Source of the DNA: DASTPP01 sp035762175
Lineage (GTDB): Bacteria; Myxococcota_A; Polyangia; Polyangiales; Polyangiaceae
Direction of reading: 5' to 3'
Assembly: GCA_035762175.1 (NCBI GenBank)
Contig: DASTPP010000084.1
Coordinates: forward strand, 23,945-87,944
DNA length: 64,000 bases
This document shows positions 1 through 11,490 of the stretch, in pieces. The notes below the pieces were generated by a model. The model ran no database searches, was not told the origin of the DNA, and worked only from the letters and a program-made list of their open reading frames with translations. Within the stretch, counting starts at the first letter, position 1. Every line of letters begins with the position of its first letter. The position numbers were made by a program, and so were the translations under genes.

Positions 1-623
1 ACGAGCGGCGCGTGGGCGCTCTTCCGACTCCGCCCCGCCCCGGCGTAGCGCACGCCCGCGCGGTCGAGGTGCCCCATCGTCTCGAAGAGCGCCCGGCGGC
101 CGTAGTCGAGGGCGTGGTTGTTCGCGAGCGAGACGACGTCGAAGCCCGCCCGCGCGAGCGAGGCGGCCCCCTCGGGGGGCCCGGTGAACACGAGCGGGTT
201 GTGCGGCGACTCGGTCTCACCCCCCTGATCGCTGAGCTGGCTCTCGAGGTTCGCGAAGCGCAAATCGGCCGTGGCCAAGAGCGGCTTCAGCGCCGCGAAG
301 AGCTCGCGGCCCGGGTCCTCCAAGAGAAGCTGCCCGACCAGCCGCCCGTAGCTCACGTCGCCGCCGGCCAGCAGCGTGAGCCCCACGCGGCCGGCCCCGG
401 CGTCGGGCGATGACGCCTCGGCCGGCGGGGGGCCGGGCGCCCGAAGCTCGGCGCGATCGCTACCCCCTTCGGCCCCGCCGACAGGCTCGCCCGATGCCAG
501 CCCGCCCGGCGCAGCCTCGCGCTTGGCAAAGCTCGCCTGCGCCGCGCCTTCGTCGCGCCCGCACCCCGCGAGCGAGCAGCAGGCAGCGAGGGCCACGAAG
601 AGGCGAAAGGGACGGCGGTGCAA
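1..623 (-). CDS. CapA-family (poly-gamma-glutamate/capsule type) metallophosphatase-like lipoprotein, 3' end outside window
   Basis: The reverse strand reads a lipoprotein signal (RRPFRLFVALAACCSLAGC, lipobox SLAGC), a Pro/Ala/Gly-rich linker, then the CapA-type start: LLAGGDVSYGR, a FANLES block and VSLANNHALDYG. In CapA proteins (a calcineurin-like phosphoesterase fold) these carry metal-binding residues. The family is linked to poly-gamma-glutamate or capsule handling at the cell surface. The frame is still open at base 1, so only about 207 N-terminal residues are seen. The start is uncertain because no in-frame ATG exists. TTG at 623 gives a well-formed signal peptide; GTG at 596 is the alternative. 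The gene is divergent from the desaturase. The family call is firm; the substrate is unknown. Confidence 0.75.
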   Translation of the reverse strand, partial: MHRRPFRLFVALAACCSLAGCGRDEGAAQASFAKREAAPGGLASGEPVGGAEGGSDRAELRAPGPPPAEASSPDAGAGRVGLTLLAGGDVSYGRLVGQLLLEDPGRELFAALKPLLATADLRFANLESQLSDQGGETESPHNPLVFTGPPEGAASLARAGFDVVSLANNHALDYGRRALFETMGHLDRAGVRYAGAGRSRKSAHAPL

Positions 624-705
624 GGACCGCGCGAGGGTAATGCCAGGCCCCGCGCGCCGCCTAGATTTCGGCCGAGCGGCCCGAGCGGCAGGCTCAGGGT
701 GCCCC

Positions 706-780
706 CCCAATGCTGGCTAGCCCAATGCTGGCTAGCCCAATGCTGGCTAGCTCAATGCTGGCTAGCCCAATGCTGGCTAG
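706..780. repeat. Minisatellite, five copies of a 15-bp unit
   Basis: Five head-to-tail copies of CCCAATGCTGGCTAG occupy this stretch. Only the fourth differs (CTC for CCC). They lie in the intergenic region between the divergent CapA-like and desaturase genes and abut the hairpin element at 779-874. A related 15-bp unit is tandemly repeated on the other side of the hairpin. Confidence 0.9.
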
Positions 781-874
781 TACTACAGTTGCTCTTCGCC
801 CGAAAAACAGGGCATTTTCGCGGCCTACCCACCCGAAGAGCCTGCGTTTCGGGCGGAAGTGCAACTGTAGTACT
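779..874. mobile_element. MITE-like imperfect hairpin with TA at both ends
   Basis: The left arm AGTACTACAGTTGC (from 779) is matched by the right arm GCAACTGTAGTACT (ending 874). Pairing continues inward through a TTCGCCCGAAA / TTTCGGGCGGAA block, so most of the 96 bp folds into one imperfect hairpin. Terminal TA dinucleotides could be a target duplication, as for IS630/Tc1-mariner or some IS5-group elements. No transposase is present. It could instead be a REP-like palindrome or a regulatory structure between divergent genes. Confidence 0.6.
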
Positions 875-919
875 CGCCCCATCATGGCTCGCCCCATCGT
901 GGCTCGCCCCATCGTGGCC
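875..919. repeat. Minisatellite, three copies of a related 15-bp unit
   Basis: Three copies of CGCCCCATCGTGGCT follow the hairpin (first copy ATCATGG, last copy ending GGCC). In matching phase the unit agrees with the left-hand array unit (706-780) at about 11 of 15 positions. The two arrays therefore look like diverged halves of one older array. Confidence 0.85.
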
Positions 920-1028
920 AAGCGGCCCTTGCGGCGCGCCGGGGTGCGCGGGCGCCGCGACGGGGCCGGCGGGCGCCAATGACCGAAGCATGACACGACG
1001 CGGCAAAGGCCGGCGCTATGACCCGTGC

Positions 1029-1838
1029 ATGCGAACCGGCCCCCTCCCCGTTCTGCTCTTCTTCGCGAGCCACTGGCTCTTGTCGGTATTTTGCCAGACC
1101 TTTTTCTTGCACCGCTACGGCGCGCACAAGATGTTCACCATGAGCAAGGGCTGGGAGCGCTTCTTTCAACTGCTCACGTACGTGGCCCAGGGCCCATCGT
1201 ACCTGAACCCGCGCGGCTACGCGATCTTGCACCGGCAGCACCACGCCCACAGCGACACGGCCGACGATCCGCACTCGCCGCACAACTTTGGGGGCGTCGT
1301 GGCGATGATGCTCCACACCAAGCGCCGCTACGACGCCTACGCCTACCGGCGCGAAGAGCCCGAGGCGCGCTTTCTGGGCGGCTACCCCGAGTGGCCGGCG
1401 CTCGACCGGCTCGGGCAGAACTGGGCGGCGCGCGTCGGCTGGGGCGCGCTCTACGCGCTCTTTTATTACCAGTTCGCCACGGCGTGGTGGCTCTGGCTGC
1501 TCTTGCCGGTGCACTTCGTGATGGGCCCGGTGCACGGCGCCATCGTCAACTGGTGCGGCCACAAGTACGGCTACCAGAACTTCGACAACGGCGACCGCTC
1601 GCGAAACATGCTGCCCTTCGACTTTCTCACGCTGGGCGAGCTCTTTCAGAACAATCACCACAAATACGGCATGAGCCCGAATTTTGCCGCCCGCTGGTTC
1701 GAGATCGACCCGGCGTACGCCGTCGTGCGCGCGCTCGCCTTCGCCGGCGTCATCGATCTCGGCCCGCGCCCGCAGACGGCGCGCTTTCCGGCCCGCCCGC
1801 GGCCGGCGGTGAGCGCCGAGCCGGGCGGCGCCGAGTGA
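1029..1838 (+). CDS. Acyl-CoA / fatty acid desaturase (membrane di-iron)
   Basis: This encodes a 269-residue integral membrane desaturase with the histidine boxes of the family: HRYGAH near residue 28, HRQHHAH (HxxHH) and NNHHKYG near the C-terminus. Between them lie hydrophobic segments and a WCGHKYGY block. Such enzymes insert a double bond into membrane acyl chains using O2, a di-iron centre and an electron donor. The ATG at 1029 leads directly into the first hydrophobic segment. An in-frame ATG at 990 would add 13 mostly basic residues. No clear ribosome site decides between them. The gene is monocistronic and convergent with the response regulator. Confidence 0.85.
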   Translation: MRTGPLPVLLFFASHWLLSVFCQTFFLHRYGAHKMFTMSKGWERFFQLLTYVAQGPSYLNPRGYAILHRQHHAHSDTADDPHSPHNFGGVVAMMLHTKRRYDAYAYRREEPEARFLGGYPEWPALDRLGQNWAARVGWGALYALFYYQFATAWWLWLLLPVHFVMGPVHGAIVNWCGHKYGYQNFDNGDRSRNMLPFDFLTLGELFQNNHHKYGMSPNFAARWFEIDPAYAVVRALAFAGVIDLGPRPQTARFPARPRPAVSAEPGGAE

Positions 1839-1850
1839 GCGGCCGGGCCG

Positions 1851-1864
1851 CGCCCCTCGGGGCG
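1851..1864. terminator. Short GC hairpin between convergent genes
   Basis: CGCCC-CTCG-GGGCG forms a 5-bp stem with a tetraloop in the 31-bp gap between the convergent desaturase and response-regulator stops. There is no T-run, so an intrinsic terminator is only a possibility. Confidence 0.3.
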
Positions 1865-1869
1865 GGGGC

Positions 1870-2526
1870 TCACCCGCCCGAGAGCCAGCCCCGTTGCACC
1901 GCGTAGCGGACGAGTTCGGCCCGGGTCTTGAGCCCGAGCTTTTCCATGCCACGAACTTTGTACGTTTCGACCGTACGCACCCCGATGTCGAGCGCGGCCG
2001 CGATCTGCTTGACCGTGTGGCCCTGGGCGACCCGGCGTAGCACGTCGGCCTCGCGCTCGCTCAGCTCGGCGCCGGGGGCCATGGCGCGCGGGGCGCTGGG
2101 CTCGCCCGCGGGGGGGCCCTCGAAAGAGGGGTCGACGTACCTCTCGCCGGCCGCGACCGCGCGGATCGCGCGGACCAAATCGTCGGCCGCCGCCCGCTTG
2201 AGGACGTAACCGCTGGCCCCCGCGGCCAGCAGGTGCTGCAGGTAGCCGCGCTCTTCGTGGGCGGTCAAGGCGACGATCTTGACCGCGGGGCATTCGCGGT
2301 GAAGCCACTCGGTCGCCTCGGCCCCGCCCAGGCCGGGCATGGATACGTCCATGACCACCACGTCGACTTTCCTGTCCGACTGCAAGTCGGTGACGGCCCG
2401 GACGGCCGACGCCCCGTCGACCGCCTCGCCGACCACGGCCATGTCGGGCTGGGCTTCGAGCAGCCCGCGCAGCCCGCTACGGACGATCGGGTGGTCGTCA
2501 GCCAGGAAGATTTGCAGCTTGGTCAT
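1870..2526 (-). CDS. NarL/FixJ-type response regulator
   Basis: The 218-residue protein has a receiver domain followed by a LuxR/NarL helix-turn-helix. The receiver shows the acidic pair at 10-11 (FLADDHP), the phosphoacceptor Asp in VVMDVSMPG near residue 60, and the conserved Lys in GYVLKR. The C-terminus has the LuxR signature LSEREADVL and TVETYKVRGMEKL. ATG at 2526 (MTKLQIF) is chosen because it starts the receiver directly; an upstream start at 2559 would add 11 unconserved residues. No histidine kinase lies beside it in the window, so it is an orphan regulator here. Its targets are unknown. Confidence 0.9.
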   Translation of the reverse strand: MTKLQIFLADDHPIVRSGLRGLLEAQPDMAVVGEAVDGASAVRAVTDLQSDRKVDVVVMDVSMPGLGGAEATEWLHRECPAVKIVALTAHEERGYLQHLLAAGASGYVLKRAAADDLVRAIRAVAAGERYVDPSFEGPPAGEPSAPRAMAPGAELSEREADVLRRVAQGHTVKQIAAALDIGVRTVETYKVRGMEKLGLKTRAELVRYAVQRGWLSGG

Positions 2527-2634
2527 GGGCGCTTGGACGATACAGATGGGTAGCCTCACGACAACCTACCGCGCCCCCGGCTAAACGCGAATGTGACCTC
2601 GACCGCCGCCTCGACATTCTTTTAAGGGGGGGGC

Positions 2635-3147
2635 TTAAGTTTTCGCCCTAGGCTCTGTCCGACGAAAGCTCCCGTCGCCCGGCGCCCGATCCGCGGCGCC
2701 GGCACGGCCTGCGGGGGCCTCGAACTCCGGGCGGATTCTGTCGACCCCCGCAGGCCGCGCCGGCTGGCGCCTCGGGCGCCGAGCTCGGTCCGCTTTCGTC
2801 GGACAGAGCCTAGCCACCCGGCCGAGGGCGGCCCCGAGCGCCGCGCCCAGCAGGGCATAGCCGAGAGCGCCGCAGGCGAGCCAGGCCGGCGCGCTCCAGC
2901 GAGCGGTGGGCGGCTCTTCGAACTCGGGGGGCGGCAGCTCGCCGTAGCGCTGCGCCTGCACCCAGGGGTTGGGCGCGATCCATTCGACGAGGGCGGCGGG
3001 GGCGTTGAGCGCGCCCTGCTCGGGGCCGATCACGCAGCCGAGCCGGGGGGAGATTCGGCCGTGCAGCACGAGGTGGTACGCCAGCATCAGCGCGAAAAGG
3101 CCCGCGCCGCCAGCCGCGCCGCGTCGGACCCACCGACCTATGGCCAT
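2635..3147 (-). CDS. Small membrane protein whose C-terminus contains an in-frame MITE insertion
   Basis: ATG at 3147 opens a 170-residue protein with two hydrophobic segments: GLFALMLAYHLVL near the N-terminus and a Gly/Ala/Leu-rich segment around residues 90-115. The section between them is Pro-rich. I recognise no family. The last part is not native. A 160-bp inverted-repeat element plus a TA (162 bp, exactly 54 codons) lies in frame. It adds an Arg/Pro/Ala-rich tail before the original end AKT-stop. Removing the element and one TA leaves the short ending RVARAKT. The reading frame remains open upstream to 3429 with no sign of conserved sequence. Confidence 0.55.
   Translation of the reverse strand: MAIGRWVRRGAAGGAGLFALMLAYHLVLHGRISPRLGCVIGPEQGALNAPAALVEWIAPNPWVQAQRYGELPPPEFEEPPTARWSAPAWLACGALGYALLGAALGAALGRVARLCPTKADRARRPRRQPARPAGVDRIRPEFEAPAGRAGAADRAPGDGSFRRTEPRAKT
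2651..2810. mobile_element. MITE-like element, 19-bp perfect terminal inverted repeats, TA/CTAG flanks
   Basis: GGCTCTGTCCGACGAAAGC at 2651-2669 is repeated perfectly inverted at 2792-2810. A second internal inverted pair (around GGCACGGCCTGCGGGGGCC and its partner) makes the element largely self-complementary. Both ends are flanked by TA inside CTAG, consistent with a YTAR-type target as used by some IS5-group elements. There is no transposase, so this is a non-autonomous element. It sits inside a coding region and keeps the frame. Confidence 0.75.
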
Positions 3148-3383
3148 GACCCATGGTACGGCAGATGGGCGCCCCCTGCTCAACTGGCCTACAGCCCGCG
3201 CGACTCGGCTGGGCTCAGGCGCGGCCGCTGGGAGGTGTTCGTTTCGACCTGCCGCCCTTCCGACAGAAGAGGTGGAACCCGACAGGCAGCGGATCGTTCG
3301 AGCCTGCGTTTTTGGCGTCGGCGGCATATTCGCCCGGGTGGCACGGTCGTAGCATAAGGCAACCTCGACTCGAGCTTCGCCAA

Positions 3384-4154
3384 ATGAATCTCCGTTCACC
3401 CCCCCCCCGAGCGGCCTCTCCGGCCACATCTGTTGCCCCCTCGCCCGCGCCCCCGAGGCCCGGCGCCGAGGGGCGAGCTGCTCCGGCCGAGGCTGGGGTT
3501 GAGCGGGCGAGAGACGGGGCGGCGACGGTGCGCGACGAGGCGCGGGCGCTCTTCCGGTCGGCGCTGCTCGACGCGGCCGAGCGTGAGTTCGCGGAGCGGG
3601 GCTTTCACGGCGCGCGCATCCAGGACATCGCGCGGCGGGCGCGGGTGGGCGTGGGCACGGTCTACAACCATTTCACGCGCAAAGAAGACATGCTGCTCGA
3701 GCTGGTGCGCCAGCGCATGAGCGAGGCGTCGCGGGCGTTCGGGCCGCGCGAGGGCGACCCGGCCGACTTCGAGGGGCGCTTCCGGGCGCGCTTCGGGCGG
3801 ATGCACGCCTACCTCGCGGCACACGAGGCGTTCTTCCGGGTGGCGTGCGACTTCAGCTTTTTCGACGGCGACGCGGCGGCGGCGGCGGCGATCTTGCGCG
3901 AGCCCTTCGCCGAGAGCGACGTGCACGCCGAGCTGGCGCGCCAGACGCGCGAGCTCATCGCCGAGGGCATCGCCGAGGGGGCGCTCGAGCCGGGCGATCC
4001 GATCGAGCTCGAGCGCTTCCTGACGGGGGCGATGCGCGTGCTCGCCTCGATGGCGCTGCGCGAGGGCGGCGACACGGGCCGCGCCTTCGACCTGACGCTC
4101 ACCTTGTTCCTGCGGGCGACCCGCCGGTCGGCCCCCGAAAGACGAGAGCCATGA
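3384..4154 (+). CDS. TetR/AcrR-family transcriptional regulator of the RND operon
   Basis: The 256-residue protein has a disordered Pro/Ala-rich N-terminus of about 45 residues. A TetR DNA-binding domain follows (LLDAAEREFAERGFHGARI, then QDIARRARVGVGTVYNHF), and then an all-helical ligand/dimer domain. ATG at 3384 is the first ATG before the domain; a run of ten C follows it and the true start could be further in. A dyad TGAA-N6-TTCA overlaps the start codon (3385-3398) and could be an operator, but evidence is weak. Its stop overlaps the start of the adaptor gene (ATGA). It is therefore translationally coupled to the efflux genes, and local repression of its own operon is the likely role. 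Confidence 0.88.
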   Translation: MNLRSPPPRAASPATSVAPSPAPPRPGAEGRAAPAEAGVERARDGAATVRDEARALFRSALLDAAEREFAERGFHGARIQDIARRARVGVGTVYNHFTRKEDMLLELVRQRMSEASRAFGPREGDPADFEGRFRARFGRMHAYLAAHEAFFRVACDFSFFDGDAAAAAAILREPFAESDVHAELARQTRELIAEGIAEGALEPGDPIELERFLTGAMRVLASMALREGGDTGRAFDLTLTLFLRATRRSAPERREP

Positions 4155-5278
4155 AACGATCCCGGTCGCGCCCCCCGACGTCCCGCGCGGCGCTCGCGCT
4201 CGCCGCCGCCGCCCTCCTCGCCGCCCCGGCCGGCTGCGGCCACGGCGGCGGCGACAAGGCCGAGCTGCCGGCGCCCCCGCAGGCGGCGGCGCCCTCGGTG
4301 CGCACGGTCAAGCCGAGCGACCGGCTCGAGGCGGGCGCCGCGCGGGTGACGGGCGTGGTGCGCTCGAAGAGCGAGGCGACGCTGAGCTCGAAGATCACGG
4401 CGCAGATCGCCCGGCTCGACGTCAACGTGGGCGACCGGGTGAGGGCGGGGCAGGTGCTGGTGCAGCTCGACGCGACGAACGCGCGCATCCAGTTGCAGAA
4501 CGCGCAGGCGGCCGAGCGGCTGGCGGCGGCGAACCTGGCGAACGCGCGGCTCGAGCTCGGGCGCACGACGGCGCTGAGCGAGAGCGGGGCGGTGGCGCCG
4601 GCGCAGCTCGACCGGGCGAAGACGACGGGCGAGCTGTCCGAGGCGCAGCTCGACCAGGCGCGGGCGGCGGTGCGGGCGGCGCAGCAGCAGATCGCCGACG
4701 CGACGCTGGCGGCGCCCTTCGCGGGGGTGGTGTCGGCCAAGCACAAGAACGCGGGCGACACGGTGGCGTCGATGCCGCCGACGGCGATCGTGTCGGTCGT
4801 CGACCCGGACCGGCTCGAGGTGCGGCTGACGCTGCCCGAGGCGCTCGCGCCCTTCGCGCAGCCGGGCGAGACGCTGCGGGGCGCGGTGAGCCCGAGCGGC
4901 GCGCCCTTCGAGGCGAAGGTGCGGGCGCTCGGCGCGGTCATCGACCCGGCGACGCGCACGATCGAGGTGCTGGCCGACGTGCCCGCGGGGGGCGACGCGG
5001 CGATCAAGCCGGGGGCGCTCGTGACGGTCGACTTCGCGCAGGCCGACTCGATCAAGGGGCCCTTCTTGCCGGCGGCGGCGGTGCGGCGCGAGGGCGACAA
5101 GTCGTTCGTGATGGTCGTCGGCGCGGACGGCCGGGTCGAGCGGCGCGAGGTGACGGCCGTGCCGGTCAACCCGGGCACGGTGCTGGTGCGCGGGCCGGTC
5201 GGGCCCGCCGACCGGGTCGCGCTCGACCCGAGCGGGGCGCTCAGGCCCGGCGACCGGGTGAGCGCGCTGGCCGACTGA
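4151..5278 (+). CDS. RND efflux periplasmic adaptor subunit (membrane fusion lipoprotein)
   Basis: The 375-residue protein starts with a lipoprotein-type signal (LALAAAALLAAPAGC). It then shows the adaptor pattern: a barrel-sandwich half (VTGVVRSKSEATLSSKITAQ), an Ala/Leu/Gln-rich helical hairpin, the second lipoyl half (LAAPFAGVVSAKHKNAGD), and a beta-barrel with membrane-proximal region. It bridges an inner-membrane RND pump to an outer-membrane channel. ATG overlaps the regulator stop by 4 bp and the pump gene starts 13 bp downstream. No TolC-like channel gene is in the window, so the outer-membrane partner must be elsewhere. Confidence 0.9.
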   Translation: MKRSRSRPPTSRAALALAAAALLAAPAGCGHGGGDKAELPAPPQAAAPSVRTVKPSDRLEAGAARVTGVVRSKSEATLSSKITAQIARLDVNVGDRVRAGQVLVQLDATNARIQLQNAQAAERLAAANLANARLELGRTTALSESGAVAPAQLDRAKTTGELSEAQLDQARAAVRAAQQQIADATLAAPFAGVVSAKHKNAGDTVASMPPTAIVSVVDPDRLEVRLTLPEALAPFAQPGETLRGAVSPSGAPFEAKVRALGAVIDPATRTIEVLADVPAGGDAAIKPGALVTVDFAQADSIKGPFLPAAAVRREGDKSFVMVVGADGRVERREVTAVPVNPGTVLVRGPVGPADRVALDPSGALRPGDRVSALAD

Positions 5279-5291
5279 GGGAGGAGCCGCC

Positions 5292-8390
<3,099 letters not shown>

Positions 8391-8393
8391 GGG

Positions 8394-8609
8394 CTAAGGC
8401 GCGCCCGCCTCGTGTACGCCCTCCGCCGAGGGCTCGCCCTCGCCGCCGCCCGCGCGCTCGGCCGCCGGCGCCGCCGCTTCGCCGCCCGCGACGGCCGGGG
8501 CGCCGGCCCCGTCGCCGAAGTCGTGGCCCTCGTCGAAGGGCGTACACGAGGCGAGCGCGGCGCCGCCGGCGAAGGCACACAGCGAGCGGAACAGCCCATT
8601 CGTTTTCAT
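8394..8609 (-). CDS. Small lipoprotein of unknown function
   Basis: ATG at 8609 encodes 71 residues: a basic start, a hydrophobic stretch and the lipobox ALASC, so the mature protein begins CTPFDEGHDFG. The remainder is Ala/Gly/Glu-rich and probably disordered. It converges on the RND pump with a 3-bp gap. No family is recognised. The lipobox and the position between other genes favour a real gene over a shadow of the opposite strand. Confidence 0.6.
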   Translation of the reverse strand: MKTNGLFRSLCAFAGGAALASCTPFDEGHDFGDGAGAPAVAGGEAAAPAAERAGGGEGEPSAEGVHEAGAP

Positions 8610-9044
8610 TGCGTAGACCACCTCGGGCACAGCACGCGCGCAACCCGGCCGCCCGCAGAGGGGGCCCCATGCGTCCGCGCGCTGGCTGAACTTCGGGGCG
8701 ACTCGACGTTTTCTGACAAAGACCGCCCGCGCCCCACATCGCCATGGGCAGGTCGACCGCGGCGCCGCCCTATCTCAATATATCAATTAACGTAGGGGCC
8801 CCGGCGGCCAAGGTACGGGCGAGCAGGTCGACCCAGGTGGCGCCCGGCCGGCATGGTCTCGCCCTGATGAGCGCCCAAGCCAGGTGCGACACTAGCACAC
8901 ACCTTCGCTGCGCGGTGGCAGGCAGGGGGGCCGGGATTTCCCTATGGTGACTGGCGTTCGGTCAGTGTGCTCGCGAACGACCGAAGGCGAAGGCGCTTGT
9001 AGGAGGTTCGAGGGGGGTTCGGTAGTTTCTCCGCCCCGGCCGCT
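8610..9044. other. Intergenic region with an AT-rich patch and an inverted repeat
   Basis: I see no gene in this 435-bp stretch. An AT-rich patch around 8769-8791 (CTCAATATATCAATTAACG) stands out and could hold a promoter. At 8957-8985 the inverted pair TTCGGTC / GACCGAA with a 15-bp spacer lies about 60 bp upstream of the next gene and could be an operator or a hairpin. A second purine-rich AGGAGG at about 9001 is too far from the start to act as its ribosome site. Confidence 0.35.
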
Positions 9045-9503
9045 GTGAGGTTTGTGTTATCTTTGAGGTCCGTGCGCGAGCTCTACCGTAGCGCTCATTT
9101 TCTTGTCGATCTCGACGACATCCACAAGGTGGTGTGCCGGCGGCGCACGGCGGTAGGCTACGGCTCGACGGCCGAGCTCGAAGCCGCCTACGAGGCGCTC
9201 TTCGCGGCGGTCGAGTCGTACCACCGGCCCGAGTACGCCTTGCTCTCCGATTTGCGCCTCGCGCCCCCGCGCAACGACCCCGCGTTCGAGCAGACGATCG
9301 GCCGCTACCACGCCCGGTTTTACGCCGGCTTTCGCCGGATCGCGCACGTCGTGTTGTCCGAAGCGGGGCGGCTGCAGATCGCGCGGCTGGCGCAGCCCGA
9401 CACGGCCCGGCGCATGCGCGTGTTCACGAGCGAGGCGGCGGCGTTCGAGTTCTTGACGACCCCGTCGGGGGGGGGCCTGCCCGCCGCCCGGCGGGCCCGC
9501 TGA
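9045..9503 (+). CDS. Conserved hypothetical protein, STAS/SpoIIAA-like fold suspected
   Basis: At 152 residues or slightly shorter, the core has the pattern YALLSDLRLAPPRND, a long helix, then AGRLQIARL and a final VFTSEAAAFEFL helix. I recall this arrangement from small hypothetical proteins common in myxobacteria that look like stand-alone STAS/SEC14-like domains. That is recollection, not a search result. There is no ATG. GTG at 9045, 9054 or 9072 are all possible, and GTG 9072 sits just after GAGGT. It is followed by the OPT transporter after 51 bp and may be co-transcribed. Confidence 0.65.
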   Translation: MRFVLSLRSVRELYRSAHFLVDLDDIHKVVCRRRTAVGYGSTAELEAAYEALFAAVESYHRPEYALLSDLRLAPPRNDPAFEQTIGRYHARFYAGFRRIAHVVLSEAGRLQIARLAQPDTARRMRVFTSEAAAFEFLTTPSGGGLPAARRAR

Positions 9504-9554
9504 GCCGGCGCGCGCGGCGGCCGCCTGGTGTATGGAGCGCCGGGAGGCCCCCGC

Positions 9555-11375
9555 ATGAGCTTGGAGAACGATCGCGAGACCCGCTGGCTGGCCACCGTCT
9601 ACCGGCCCGGGGAGGCGCAGCTGACGGGGCGGGCGGTGCTGGTCGGCATGCTGATCGGCGTCGTGATGTGCCTGTCGAACCTGTACGTCTTCTTCAAGAC
9701 GGGTTGGTCGATCGGGGTGACGATCACGGCGGCGATCCTGGCGTTCACGCTGTTCCGGGCGCTCGCCTCGCTGCGCCTGGTGCGCGCGCCGCTCTCGGCG
9801 CTCGAGAACAACGCGCTGACCACGGTGGCCTCGGGGGCGGGCTACATGACGGCGGGCGGCAACATGGCGGCGCTCGGCGCGCTCTTGATGGCGACCGGCG
9901 CGCGCCCGCCGACGCTGGCGCTGGTCGCGTGGTTCGGGCTGATCGCGGCGCTCGGGGTGTTCGCGGCCATCCCGATCAAGCGGCAGCTCATCAACCAGGA
10001 GGGGGTGGCCTTCCCGACCGGCACGGCGACGGCGGAGACGATCCGCACGCTGCACGCGGAGGGCGGCGGGGCCGAGGCGGCGCAGCAGTCGCGGGCGCTG
10101 ATGGGCGCGGCGGGGTTCGCGGCGCTCTTGACCTGGCTGCGCGAGGCCAAAGCCTGGTGGATGCCCTTCAACGTGCCCGGCACCCTCGCGCCGCCCATCA
10201 CGATCGCGACCCGGCGGGCGGCCGAGTGGACGCTGGCGTTGAAGACCGAGGTCGTGCTGATCGGCGTGGGCGGGCTGATGAGCTTCCGCACCACCTGGTC
10301 GCTCTTGCTCGGCGGGCTGCTCACCTACGGCGTGCTCGCGCCCTCGCTCGTCGCGCGCAACCTGATCACGCAGGTCAGCTACAAGGCCATCGTCGGCTGG
10401 ACGGTCTGGCCGGGCGCGGCGCTCTTGGTGTCGGCGGGGCTGACCTCGTTCGCCCTCGACTGGCGGAGCGTGGCGCGCTCGTTCGGCGGGCTCACGCGCC
10501 TCGCGCGCCGGGGCCCGGCCGAGGGCGGCGAGCCGATCGAGCAGGTCGAGTGCCCGGCGTGGTGGTTCCCCGCGGGCTTCGCGGTGCTCTCGCCCTTCAT
10601 CGTGGTGCTGATGGTGTGGCTGTTTCACATCCCCTTCTGGGCGTGCCTGTTCGCGCTGCCGCTGGCCGTGGTGATGGCCTTCATCGCCGCGCGCGTGACG
10701 GGCGAGACCGACGTGACGCCGACGAAGGCGCTCGGGCCGGTGACGCAGCTCATCTTCGGCGCGCTCACGCCGGGCAACCTCGCGGGCAACATCATGGCGG
10801 CCAACGTCACCGGCGGCATCGGGCTGCACGCGGCCGACCTGCTCACCACGCTGAAGACCGGGTGGCTGCTCGGCGGCGACCCGCGCGCGCAGTTCCGCGG
10901 CCAGCTCGCCGGCGTGGTCGTCGGCGCCACCGTCATCGTGCCGGCGCTCTACCTGCTCATCCCCGACCCGAGCGTGCTCGGCTCCGAGCAGTGGCCCGCG
11001 CCCTCGTGCGTCGTCTGGGAGGGAGTCTCGCGCGCCTTCGCGAACGGCCTCGGGGCGCTCGACCCGAGCGCCAAGGTCGCGATCGCCGTCGGGTACGCCC
11101 TCGGCACCGCGCTCGCGCTCGCCGAGCGCTTCGCCCCCGCGGCCGCCAAGCCCTACGTGCCCTCGCCGTCGGGGCTGGGCCTCGCGATGGTCATCCCCGG
11201 GAGTAACGCGGTCTCGATCTTCGCCGGCGGGCTCGCCGCCGAGCTCGTGCGGCGGCGGCGCCCGAAGTTCGCGGCGAGCTTCGTCGTGCCGATCGCGTCC
11301 GGCTTCATCGCGGGCGAGAGCCTGATGGGCGTGCTCGTCATCGTGCTCAAGCTGGCCAAGGTGCTCGCGATCTGA
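9555..11375 (+). CDS. OPT-family oligopeptide / metal-chelate transporter
   Basis: The 606-residue polytopic inner-membrane protein has many hydrophobic segments. Family blocks include SGAGYMTAGGNMAALGALLMA, KRQLINQEGVAFPTGTATAET and ALTPGNLAGNIMAANVTGG. The FPTGTATAET block is the most diagnostic. Proteins of this family import oligopeptides or metal-siderophore complexes using a proton gradient. ATG at 9555 follows a GGGAGG site 7 bp upstream and is preferred over an upstream in-frame start at 9528. The substrate cannot be read from sequence. Confidence 0.9.
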   Translation: MSLENDRETRWLATVYRPGEAQLTGRAVLVGMLIGVVMCLSNLYVFFKTGWSIGVTITAAILAFTLFRALASLRLVRAPLSALENNALTTVASGAGYMTAGGNMAALGALLMATGARPPTLALVAWFGLIAALGVFAAIPIKRQLINQEGVAFPTGTATAETIRTLHAEGGGAEAAQQSRALMGAAGFAALLTWLREAKAWWMPFNVPGTLAPPITIATRRAAEWTLALKTEVVLIGVGGLMSFRTTWSLLLGGLLTYGVLAPSLVARNLITQVSYKAIVGWTVWPGAALLVSAGLTSFALDWRSVARSFGGLTRLARRGPAEGGEPIEQVECPAWWFPAGFAVLSPFIVVLMVWLFHIPFWACLFALPLAVVMAFIAARVTGETDVTPTKALGPVTQLIFGALTPGNLAGNIMAANVTGGIGLHAADLLTTLKTGWLLGGDPRAQFRGQLAGVVVGATVIVPALYLLIPDPSVLGSEQWPAPSCVVWEGVSRAFANGLGALDPSAKVAIAVGYALGTALALAERFAPAAAKPYVPSPSGLGLAMVIPGSNAVSIFAGGLAAELVRRRRPKFAASFVVPIASGFIAGESLMGVLVIVLKLAKVLAI

Positions 11376-11490
11376 GCGCGCGCCCGGCGCCCCGGCGCGG
11401 CGGCCCCCCGGCGCCGCCCCGGGCGTTTGCCCTTGGACCGGCGGGGCCGAGGGTCTAGAGAAGACGGGGCACGAGGCGGGAGGTCGGCAC

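Noticed and set aside
12..640. Plus-strand open frames at the left edge
   Set aside because: The minus strand here encodes the CapA-like lipoprotein with recognisable motifs; the plus frames are its shadows.
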